Below, one piece after another: positions 31,840 through 41,654 of a DNA stretch of 64,000 nucleotides. The notes under the pieces were generated by a model. That model searched no databases and was not told the DNA's origin. It saw only the letters and a list, made by a program, of their open reading frames with translations. The position numbers and the translations under genes are program-made. This DNA comes from Dipteris shenzhenensis (taxonomy: Eukaryota > Polypodiophyta > Polypodiopsida > Gleicheniales), in assembly GCA_047967505.1 (NCBI GenBank), contig CM106540.1; one strand, 5' to 3'. Numbering within the stretch: position 1 is the stretch's first letter; each line of letters starts with the position of its first letter.

Positions 31840-32830
31840 TTTAGGGAGATCATGTTTTCAAGGTTAGTTCTAATTGGGATAGGCCGTTATCAAACGGTTC
31901 TCTACCTTCTTCTTACAAATCGCAGGAAGCTGGTGATGTCGTTTTGTCATAGCTTGAACTTTCGCAAGCATGCAATGGGTCCTCAAAGCCCATACATAGT
32001 GAACAATTTGAAACTGCCGATAGACCCTTGGCTTCCTCTTGCAGGGAAGATAAAGTCTGCGACAACTTATCATCAGCAGAGTGTCCACAAGCGCAATTAG
32101 GGTGTCCTTGCAACTTTTCTGCTGTTTTACCTGATGATGAAGCTAGAATTTCAAGAGTACTTTCTCCTCTTGAAGTCTCCACGAGTTAGGCAAATCCTGG
32201 CTGCAGTTCTAATGGGGATGTCTCGCAAGATAGTAGACAAGCTGCGGGAGAGTAACAGAGCCATGGATGGTGACAGTGCCATTTGGTCAGTGCCTAGGTC
32301 AGAGCTGAGACAGTGCATTGTACGTGTCTTGGAAGAGGAAACTTGCAGATCTCAAAGCAACGAAGATCCTCTTCCCAAAATTGGTGGATACGCTACTGTA
32401 GACAAAGACCTACAATTTATGAGCAAGAAGAGAAAGAAGAAAAGAACCTATCGAAGATTGCCACTATTTGAAGGAAAGATTGCTAGTGCAGAGAAAGTAG
32501 AAGCTGTGAAAGCCGTTACCGTGGTATGCTAACTGGTTTCATGGTTATTGTGGTTTTGTTGTTCATGGAATACTTGGACGAGAGAGCAAGTGTTTTTCAT
32601 ATGAACACTACCATGGTAGGAAGTAATGATGATACTTATCTACCACAAGAAAAAGCTGCTGAGGCAGCTGTGAATCCCATCTGAGAAGGTTTAGTTGTTG
32701 ATAGAGAGCGAATGAAAGAAACTGAAGAGTTTCGACATGCAGAGGAGGAAGAATGGGCAAAGCGGCAACTAGAGCTGCACACACAGGCACATGAAACTCA
32801 ACGTCAACGGAAAAGGAGGAGAGTTGAAGC
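31840..32830 (+). pseudogene. Chimeric coding relic of unknown origin downstream of the Copia LTR
   Basis: Protein-like stretches in changing frames: a Ser/Cys-rich piece at about 31,930-32,165 (CPQAQLGCPCNFSAVLP), an open 132 codons at 32,134-32,532 (MGMSRKIVDKLRESNRAMD, basic KKRKKKRTYRR), a hydrophobic segment near 32,530 (LTGFMVIVVLLFMEYL), and a charged, coiled-coil-like part at 32,712-32,825 (ETEEFRHAEEEEWAKRQLE). I recognise none of them. They run straight into an HMG-box fragment, so this may be a captured or shuffled gene mosaic, possibly transduced by the Copia element. Confidence 0.4.
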
Positions 32831-33090
32831 TGACAATCCAACTGAGAAGGCTATATCCGTCGTTTGGAAAGCTGGAGGCGAGAATGGAAAGCACTGACTG
32901 AAGTGAAAAAAAAGCTCCTTATGTCGCCAAAGCTGCTAAGAGGAAAGCCGAGTATGAGAAATCCATGCAGGCTTACAATTCAAAGCAGGACAAGCTTGTT
33001 GAAGAGGAACCAGTAGAGAAATCAGACAAATCCAAATTTGAGATCAACGACGATGACAAGGAAGAAAGTGAAGATGATGGGAAGAAGATG
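32831..33090 (+). pseudogene. HMG-box protein (plant HMGB type) fragment, frameshifted
   Basis: Matches the second half of a plant HMGB box and its tail: DNPTEKAISVVWKAGGE, then (shifted) WKALTEV, then KAPYVAKA-like codons, RKAEYEKSMQAYNSKQD, and an acidic tail with SDKSKFEINDDDKEESED. HMGB proteins bind DNA non-specifically in chromatin. The N-terminal half of the box (basic region and first helix) is absent, replaced by unrelated sequence. At least two shifts occur, one after GGE and one in an A-run near 32,910. Introns are not evident within the matched part, so a processed or captured copy is possible. Confidence 0.75.
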
Positions 33091-33099
33091 ATTATTTTG

Positions 33100-34440
33100 G
33101 TCTTCGGTTTAGGGTTATACGACACCCTAAATTTTGTGGTTCAAAAGATCTTATCCTCATCCTTTGTACTCATGAAAATTCCTCCATCTTTTTTATCCCA
33201 CTATGCTATATGCTACATGAAAAATTTTCTAATTTTTTTATGCCTTCAAAAAATGCTGCAGCATTGGCTTGTATGGCAAATCATGGATATGTTGTATCAT
33301 GACCGAGATTATTATGGGTGCCCTGCCCTTGCGTTGACATAAAATGGATGTAATTTTCTCTCACCCATGTTTATGAGGGTCCTCTGCCCGAGCCCACGGG
33401 TGCTCAAAAAGATATTTGATTGTGGTGTGTAGGAGTAGTGTACATTGATGATGTACTACTTGGGTTGGTTCCTTCTCCCTGACACATGGGGTGTCTAAAA
33501 AGCACTTGGGTGTCCCGCCCGCACAGCATGGTGTGTAAAGTGGATGATAAGGTGTCTAGGTCGCTAGACGCATGCACACACATTTGTTGAACACTCCAAT
33601 TTGTCATTGAGGGGGATAAATCAAAAGTACAATGAGTCCCATTAATACACCTCAAGTTTTTATTCTTCCCAATCATATAAGTGTCAATTTCATGCTTTGG
33701 GAATAGCCTAAAAGGCTTTACAAGGCTAAGACACATGCATAAATGTGAAAAAAAATAAGGATTTACAATGATCTCGTGGATAGTGTAAAATGAAATAAAG
33801 TACAATCGAATACAAATTTGAAGTCTATCAGATATAAGTGCAAAATGCTCTGTCAACTCCCACAACTGATATAAGTGTAAAATGCTCTGTCAACTCCCAC
33901 AATTGGTACAAATATAATCTGCTATGTCTAGTCCCTTAACTGATTCAACTGTAATCTGTCATGTCCACTGATACAACTTTCAATCATCTTGAAAGTTTAA
34001 AAACCTTGATCGTTGCTTAAATGGTAGGGTTGTTGTGAGTGTGAAACCGAATGTGAACAAATCGACTGACTCCAATTAGGAACTAGTCGGGAAATTTTGA
34101 GCATGGCTTTGATTGGTTTTTTTAGAGTTCTCTCCTCTAAGGATAAACTAATCTATGCTAATCTAGACTACACCAACCGTCGAAGCGAAGAAAAGCAAGA
34201 AATAATTTATTTTCCATTGTTCTTTTTAATATCCTTAGGTTGCAAATTAAAAGCAAAAAATAATCTATTTTCCATTATTCTTTTTAATACACTCAGGTTG
34301 CGACTTTAAAAAAGATAAAATTTATATTTTCAAAAACTAATTTACTTACAACTCATAAGAATTGAACATTCACATTAATAAGAAGTTAAAATCTTAATAA
34401 ATTTAAATTTAAATAATAAAAACTACAAATTTAATTAGAC
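33100..34440. other. No gene seen; AT-rich intergenic DNA
   Basis: No supported frame or element. One short direct duplication at about 33,833-33,905 repeats AAATGCTCTGTCAACTCCCA. AT content rises toward the telomere-like array at 34,442. Confidence 0.6.
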
Positions 34441-34441
34441 T

Positions 34442-34935
34442 CCAAATCCTAAACCATAAACCCTAAACCCTAAACACGAAACCCAAACCCTCAAATCTTA
34501 AAACCTAACCCCAAATCTTGAACCCTAATCCCAAACCCCCAAACCCTGAATCCTAAACCCAAACCCTTAACCCTAAACTCCCAAACCCTAAACCCTAACC
34601 CCCAAACCTTAAAACCCTAAACCCTAACCCCAAAACCCAAAACCCTAAACCCAAACCTCAAAACCCTAAACCCTAAACCCTAAACCCAAACCTCAAAACC
34701 CTAAACCCTAAACCCAAACCCCTAAACCCTAAATCCTAACCCCCAAATCCTAAACCCTAATCCCTAAACCCTGAATCCCAAAACCTAAACCCTAAACCCT
34801 AAACCCTATCCCCCAAATACTAACGCCCTAAACACTAACCCTAAACCCAAACCCTAAACTGTAAACCCCTAACCCCAAACCCTAAGCCCTGACTCTGAAA
34901 CCCTAAACCCTCATCCCCAAACCTTAAACCCAACC
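34442..34935. repeat. Interstitial telomere-like array, CCCTAAA orientation
   Basis: About 490 bp of CCCTAAA units and variants (CCCAAAC, CCTAATC, CCCCAAAC, CTCAAAAC). The C-rich strand is on the plus strand. Pure runs of two to four perfect units are mixed with 6-9 bp variants. The pattern is degenerate, as in old interstitial or subtelomeric arrays, not an active telomere. Confidence 0.9.
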
Positions 34936-34939
34936 CCCC

Positions 34940-35765
34940 AAACTCTTTTTTAATTCAAATTAATTTAACTTAAAACTAATAAGAATTTAAAATTCACAAT
35001 CATAAGAAGTTTAAACTTTGACAAAGTAAATTCTTATTAGTTTGAAATCACAAAATTTGAAATATAAATAGATTCAATTTAACTTAAAGTTTATGAAAAA
35101 ATAACGTAAAATTAAGAAAATAAGACTTAATATTAAAATTTAATATTTACCTAGAAGAATATATTAATTCTCCCTAAAAAGAAATAAATTAAAGTAATAA
35201 TAAGGAATGTAAGTTAAACTACTTTTAAAATTTTAAAAAATGTAATAAAATTAAAATTATACTTTCTATATTCCAAAACAAAATGCATTTTGGTAAACTA
35301 TATTTCAGAAAATTTAATTGAGAAATTAAACTAGTAAATTGAAAATGAAAGTGAAACTCATTTTGAATTTTAAAACAAAGGAAATTTTAAAATTCAAGTT
35401 TCCACAAGTTTTCCTTTTCGCACACGTTTGTCTTTTCACACTTTTCAAGTTTCCACACGTTTGTCTTTTCAAACACAAGGTTGTCTTTTATCACAATTTT
35501 CAAGTTTCCATACGTTTATCTTTTCAAACACAAGGATTCATAGTTTAAAAAAAGGTGGGAAATTTGAAATTCAAGTTTCCACACGTTTCTCTTTTAAAAC
35601 ACGAAGGTTTATAGTTTTGTTTGTTTAAGTTTCGACTAAATCACACACCAATCTCCTCTAATATGCCTCATTGATCGTAGCTCCCAAATTCTTCCATCAA
35701 AACATCTCTCCTTAATCGTCGCCCACTCATTTCTCCTCCTCATTGGTAAGATTTTCTTTCTCTGA
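34940..35765. other. AT-rich spacer with short tandem repeat
   Basis: Very AT-rich sequence to about 35,340. Then three to four copies of a 50-60 bp unit with TTCAAGTTTCCACACGTTTG and CTTTTCAAACACAAGG between about 35,395 and 35,625. No supported gene. Confidence 0.7.
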
Positions 35766-35769
35766 TCGT

Positions 35770-36054
35770 GCTTTCTCTTGCGCCCTCCCTCTCTAAATTT
35801 TCATCTCTTGTCCATCTCTCGTCAATCTCTCTCATCTCCTCTCTTCTTCTTCTCTCTCTCTCATGCCAGTATGCTTCTCTCTTCTTCTTGTCTTTCTCTC
35901 TCTCTCTCACTCTAGTACGCTTCTCTCTCTCTCATCTCTCCTCTCCCTCTCTTTTTCTCTTCTCTCTCTCTCTCTCTTTCCTCTCCTTTTTATTTTCTCT
36001 CCCCTCTAGTCTACATTTCCTCTCATCTTTATTTACTCTCTCCCCTGAGTCTTC

Positions 36055-36104
<50 letters not shown>

Positions 36105-36416
36105 CACTCCCTCCTCTCTTTTTCTCTCTCTCTCTCACTTGCACACTGCGCCTCTCTCTCTTCTCTCTCGCTCTCCTACTCTCTCCCACTCTATCTTTCT
36201 CTACTCTCTCTCCCACTCCCCTCTCTCTCTCTCTCTCTCACGCTGCTGCGACAGTGCACCCCTCTCTCTCCCTCCCACTCTCTCTCGCTCTCCTACTCTT
36301 TCTCTCCTCTCTCTCCCACTTCCTCTCTCTCCCATTCTCTCTCTCGCGGTGCCCACGCCCTGCTCTCTCCCTCCCACTCTCTCTCTCTCTCTCGCTCTCC
36401 TCTCTCTCCCACTCCT

Positions 36417-36474
<58 letters not shown>

Positions 36475-38260
36475 CCCCTCTCTCCCTCTCTCTCTCTCCC
36501 TCCCCACTCTTTCCCTCCCCCCCCTCACGCTGTGCCTCCCCCCTCTCTCTCTCCCCACTCTGTCTCTCCTCCCCTCTCTCTCTCTCGCAGTGCCGTGGCA
36601 ACGCGCCCCTCTCTCCCTCCCCCTCTCTCTCTCCCCCCCCTCGCGCTGTGCCTCTCCCTCTCTCTCTCTCTCTCCCCACTCTCTCTCTCCCCCCTCTCTC
36701 TCTTATGCGCTACCGTGGCAGCGCGCCCCTCTCTCCCTCTCCCCCCCTCGCGTTGTGCCTCCCCCCCTCTCTCTCTCCCCCCTCTCTCTCTTGCGCGTTG
36801 CTGCGGCAGCGCACCCCTCTCCCTCCCCACTCTCTCCCTCGCGTTGTGTCTTCCCCCTCTCTCTCTCTCTCCCCACTCTCTCTCTCCCCCCTCTCTCTCT
36901 CGCGCGCTGCCATAGTAGTGCGGTAGTGTGCCCCTCTCTCCTTCCCCCTCTCTCTCTCCCCCCCTCGTGCTGTGCCTCCCCCTCTCTCTCTCTCTCCCCA
37001 CTCTCTCTCTCCCCCTCCTGTCTCTCTCACGTGCTATCATAGCAGTGCACCCCTCTCCTTCCCTCTCTCTCCCTCCCCACACTCCCTCTCCCCCCCCTCT
37101 CACTGTGCCTCCCCACTCTCTCTCTCCCCCCCCTCTCTCTCTCGCATGCTACCATGGCAGCGAGCCCCTCTCTCCCTCCCTCTCTCTCCTTCCTCCCCCT
37201 CGCACTGCACCTCCCCCCTCTCTCCCCCCCTCTTTCTCTCACGTGCTGCTGCGGCAGCGCACCCCTCTCTCCCTCCCCTCCCCCCCCTCGTGTTGTGCGT
37301 CCCTCCCTCTCTCTCTCCCCACTCTCTCTCTCCCCCCTCTCTCTCTCACGTGCTACCATGGCAACGTGCCCCTCTCTCCCTCCCCACTCTCTCTCTCCCC
37401 CCCTCGCACTGTGCCTCCCCCCCTCTCTCTCTCTCCCCACTCTCTCTCTCCCCCCTCTCTCTCTCGTGTGCTGCCGTGGCAACGCGCCCCTCTCTCCCTC
37501 CCTCTCCCTCCCCCCCTCGTGCTGTGCCTCCCTCCCTCTCTCTCTCTCCCCACTCTCTCTCTCCCCCCTCTCTCCCTCCCCACTCTCTCTCTCTCCCCTT
37601 CGCACTGTGCCTCCCCCCTCTCTCTCTCTCCCCACTCTCTCTCTCCCTCCCCTCTCTCTCTCGCGTGCTACCATGACAGCATGCCCCACTCTCTCCCTCC
37701 CTCTCTCTCTCTCCCCACTCTCTCTCTCTCTCTCCTTCCCGTTGCGCCTCCCCCCTCTCTCTCTCTCCCCCTCTCTCTCTCTTTTCTCTCTCTCTCTCTC
37801 CCTCTCGGCACTCCTTTCTCTCTTCTCCCCCTCCCTCTCTCATGCTCTCTCTCCTTTCCCTCTCTCCCTTTCTCTCTCTCTCCTCTCTGTCCCTCTCATC
37901 TCTCCCACCTCTCGCAACCCTCTATTGCTCTCTATCCCTCTATCTCTCTCACATCTCTCTCCTCTCGTGCGGTCTCTCTCTCTCTCTGTCTCACAAATCT
38001 CTCCCTCCCTCTCTCTCTCCTCTCGTGCGGCCTCCCCTCTCTCTCTCTCTCTCTTTTACCTCTCATCCTCTCTCTCTCTAAACGTCTCTCCTCTCTCTCT
38101 CTCTCTAAATGTCTCTCCTCTCTCTCCCTCTCTCTTTCTCCCTCTCTCTCTCTTTTGCTACCGAGGCAGTAAGACTCTCTCTCTTATAATCTCTCTCTAT
38201 AAGTCTTTCCTTCACTTTTCTCTCTCTTTAAGTTCTCTCTCTATAATAAAATTTCAAAGA
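35770..38260. repeat. CT-rich minisatellite with about 90-130 bp higher-order units
   Basis: About 2.5 kb of CTCTCT/CCCCCTCT sequence on the plus strand. From about 36,240 to 37,680 a GC-rich landmark like GCTACCATGGCAGCGCGCCC punctuates the array near 36,243, 36,588, 36,707, 36,797, 36,903, 37,030, 37,146, 37,240, 37,350, 37,467 and 37,666, each followed by a CTCGCACTGTGCCTCC-like landmark. A last degenerate one is near 38,155. A pure (CT)n run is at 36,421-36,470. The long Ser/Leu/Pro frames on plus and Arg/Glu frames on minus are artefacts. Confidence 0.9.
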
Positions 38261-38264
38261 ATAC

Positions 38265-38485
38265 AAATTTTAAAAAAAGTACCTAGGAAAAAGTTGAGAT
38301 CTATGCTTGTGCTTGCTTTTGCTCTTCCTCCTCTTTTTGCTTCTCGTCTTGCTCTTCTTTGTTGAAATGAGAGAAACAATGAGAGAAGGAGAGTATAGAT
38401 AAGAAAAACTAGGGTTTTAAGTGCTTCTCTGTCATTGGTCCTTCTATATCATTATCTCCTCTCCCATTGGCCTCTCCATTAGATT
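38265..38485. other. Short unique spacer
   Basis: Sequence between the two pyrimidine-rich blocks without a supported feature. Confidence 0.5.
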
Positions 38486-38489
38486 ATCT

Positions 38490-39385
38490 TCTCTCCCTCT
38501 CCCACCCACTCCCATCCTCCCACCCCATTCCCACTCCCACCCCCATCCTCCCACCCCACCTCCCCCGTTCCCACTCCTCTCCCACTCCCACGCCCACGCC
38601 CATTCTCCCACCTTCCCCATTCCCACTCACTCTCCCACTCCCATCCTCCCACCCCACCCCTCCCACTCCCACTTCCATCCTCCCACCCTCACCCCAGCCC
38701 CACCTCCCCCATTCCCACTCCCTCTCCCACTCCCATGCCCATTCTCCCACCCACTCCCATCCTCCCACCTCCACCTCTCACTCCCACTCCCATCCTCCCA
38801 CCCCCACCCCTCCCCCCTCCATTCCCACTCCCACTCCCATTCTCCCACCCCTGTCCTCCCACCCCACCCCTCCCACTCCTTGTCCCACTCCCACGCCCAT
38901 TTTCCCACCCCCACCTCCCCCATTCCCACTCCCCCTCCCATCCTTCCACCCCACCCCTCCCACTTCCACCCCGACCTCCCCCATTTCCACTCCCATCCTC
39001 TGACCCCACCCCTCCCACTCCCACCCCCACCTCCCCCATTCCCACTCCCTCTCCCACTCCCATCCTCCCATTCCCACTCCCCACCCCTCCCACTCCCACT
39101 CCCATCCTCCCACCCTCACCCCACCCCCACCTCCCCCATTCCCACTCCCTCTCCCACTCCCACTCCCATTCTCCCACCCCCACCCCCACCTCCCCCATTC
39201 CCACTCCCTCTCCCACTCCCACTCCCATCCTCCCACCCCGACCCCCACCGCCCCCATTCCCACTCCCTCTCCCACTTTCCCTTTCTCCCACTACCACCCT
39301 CCCACACTCCCACTCTCCCTTTCTCCCACTACCACCCTCCCAACTCCCACTCCCATTTTCACATTCCTACTATCAATTCCACTAC
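38490..39385. repeat. CCCACTCCCAT-type pyrimidine-rich tandem repeat
   Basis: About 890 bp built of CCCACTCCCATCCTCCCACC and shorter variants. The complementary strand carries GGG every 4-8 bases throughout. Pro/Ser/His-rich and Gly/Trp/Glu-rich frames over it are artefacts. Confidence 0.9.
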
Positions 39386-39446
39386 TACTTATGAATTCTA
39401 ATTAAAACTATTACTTAAATAAATGATATTACTGAAAACACTCATA

Positions 39447-40382
39447 GGATTTAAGGTTTAGGTTTTAGTGGTTTGGGTTTAGGGTTTGAGGTTTGGTGAG
39501 TTCGGGTTCAGGGTTTAGGGTTTGTGAGTTAGGAATCAGGGTTTATGAGTTAGGGTTAGGGTTTAGGATTTGTGAGTTAGGGTTTAGGGTTTGGTGGTTT
39601 GGATTTAGGATTTGGGGGTAGGGTTTAGGGTTTAGGGTTTAAGGTTTGGGAGTTAGGGTTTAGGGTTCAGGGTTTGAGGGTTAGGGTTTAGGGTTCAGGG
39701 TTTGGGGGTTAGAGTTTAGGGTTTGGGTTTAGGGTTTAGGGGGTAGGGTTTAGGGTTTAGGGTTTAGGGGTTAGGGTTTAGGATTTAGGGTTTAGGGTTT
39801 AGGGGTTAGGGTTGGGTTTAGGGTTTAAGGTTTAGGGGTTAGGGTTTGGGGGTTAGGGTTTAGGGTTTAGGGTTTGGGAGTTAGGGTTTAGGGTTGAGGG
39901 TTTAGGGTTTAGGGTTTGGGAGTTAGGGTTTAAGGTTTAGGGTTTAGGGTTTAGGGTTTTTATTGGTTAGGGTTGAGGGTTTAGAGAGTCAAGATTAACA
40001 TTTATTGTTTAGGGATTAGGGATTATGAGTTAGGATTTAGGGATTAGGGTTTATGAGTTTAGGTTTAGGTACTAGGGTTTAGGGTTTAAGGGTTAGGGTT
40101 TAGGAATTAGAGTTTTGGGATTAGGATTTCGAGATTAGGGATTAGAGGTTAGGGTTCACGGATTAGAATTTAGGGGTTTAGGATTTAAGTTTAGGAATTA
40201 GGGTTTAGGATCTAGGGCTTAGGGTTTAAGGGTTTAGGAATTAGGGATTAGGATATAGAATTTAGGGTTTAGAAATTACGGTTAGGGTTTAGGATTTAGG
40301 AATTAGGATTGATGGTTTCAAGGGTCGAATTAGGGTTTAGGTTTTGGGGGTTAGGATTTAGGGTTTAGGGTTTAGGGTTTGA
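39447..40382. repeat. Interstitial telomere-like array, TTTAGGG orientation
   Basis: About 935 bp of TTTAGGG units and variants (GGTTAGGG, TTTGGGGG, GATTAGGG), G-rich strand on plus, opposite to the array at 34,442. Regular at 39,600-39,960 and more decayed beyond 40,000. Confidence 0.9.
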
Positions 40383-40479
40383 TTAAATTTTTAAACAAGA
40401 TCTAGATTTTTAAATCATTAATAAAGTGGATTATTGAGAAGAGACTAATGTTCTTTATAATGGTTGTTATAGCTTGTTT

Positions 40480-41202
40480 GCAAAGGAAATGCACAAAGGA
40501 GATGGCCATAAAATTTATTCCAGGGATGGAGGTGATTCTATGTTGCAAAAGAGAAGTAGTTGCATTTGCTACAATCCATGAAAGTGATGCAAATTCTATT
40601 TGTCACTTTAGAAGACGTCGAAGATAAGGTGGCGGTTATCGTATTAAGGATTCTTAGTGCACATGTTGAGCTAAAGCATAAGTGTGGGGATATGGAAATC
40701 CTTGGAGATGTTATGCCCTATAATACTTCCAACAAAGCATTTATTGCATGGGACTTATCCAACACATGTTATCAGGAATACAAAGTGCATATCTTTGGAT
40801 TTTAAAGTGGGAGATATTTTAAAAATGTTATCATTTGCAAATAAGAATGTAGCAGAAGGTCAAGTCTTGGGATTTGAACAAGTGGAACACTGGACATTTG
40901 CGTAGATGAGAATTCAAAAAGTTACTGATGATGGTATGGATGATAACTCAATGTCATTGGATGGTCCCTACTATGAGGTAGGTAAGGATTTGAGATGGAG
41001 CATGCAATTTTTAAAGATTGGAAAGACTCGGCATGTGGTTTTTAATGATAAACATAATGTATACTACAACCTCAAAGAATTGAAAGAATATGCCAATGTA
41101 CCAAGCTCTATTCCTTTAGAGATGGATGATTCCAATGCACTCAACTATAGCATTGACGTCTTATCAGAAGTCGATGAGTTCATTGGTACTCCCATGTGGT
41201 AG
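40480..41202 (+). pseudogene. Decayed coding relic, possibly transposon-derived (DUF8039-like)
   Basis: Coherent protein pieces in shifting frames: FIPGMEVILCCKREVVAFAT at about 40,515, then KVAVIVLRILSAHVELKH and MEILGDVMPYNTSNKAFIAW (40,630-40,755), then KVGDILKMLSFANKNVAEG, then an open stretch at 40,906-41,202 (MRIQKVTDDGMDD, DLRWSMQFLKIGKTRHVVF). The spacing of ATI..., VLRI, GD...IAW resembles the DUF8039-type domain I recall from plant transposon-related proteins, but this is a weak match from memory. No complete gene. Confidence 0.35.
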
Positions 41203-41209
41203 AAATCTA

Positions 41210-41654
41210 GACATCTCAGTTTTTTTTCCCTCCACATTTTTAGCCCCCTCCTCCTCTCTCTCTCTCTCTCTCTCTCTCTTTCCGCCCCCCTCCCTCCGAG
41301 TCTAGACTCCCTCTCTTCCTTTCTCTCTCTTTCTTCCTCCTCTCGGGCAGGCCTATTGAATGATACATATCATTGATCTTGTTTTTTTCTTCTCTCCACT
41401 CTGCTTTTTTTTTTTCACTTCGTGTCTGCTCAGGAGCTTGGGCTTCCACCCTAGTTTGTAAACACCCTAAGCTCTTAAGGAGGGCCGTAATGAGAATTAA
41501 GACGTGGCACAAGAGACGGAAAGAACAAAGGAAAGAGAGGCAAATTTGATGGGGTGGCGGAGATCACCATGTTCATCATCGTCGTCAAAGTTTACGATTG
41601 CATTAACTCTCTCCTTCCTCCAGCTCGCAGCTCTCCTGCAATCCATCATCAACA
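41210..41654. other. Upstream region of the COBRA-like gene
   Basis: CT-rich tracts at 41,250-41,345 and a T-rich run near 41,405. No convincing TATA box within 150 bases of the ATG at 41,655. The plus-strand frame from 41,504 is not supported; the signal-peptide start at 41,655 fits the family. Confidence 0.45.

Noticed and set aside
33404-33865. 153-codon minus-strand frame
   Set aside because: Composition is typical of AT-rich intergenic DNA and no domain is visible.
35768-38365. Open frames of 403-424 codons rich in Ser, Leu and Pro, and Arg/Glu-rich frames on the minus strand
   Set aside because: They lie entirely in the CT-rich minisatellite, exist in several frames and both strands, and have no domain or start context.
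38421-39401. 326-codon Pro/Ser/His-rich frame
   Set aside because: Translation of the CCCACTCCCAT repeat; parallel frames are equally open.
34442-40382. True chromosome end or telomere-telomere fusion
   Set aside because: Arrays are degenerate, internal, and oriented opposite to a fusion product.
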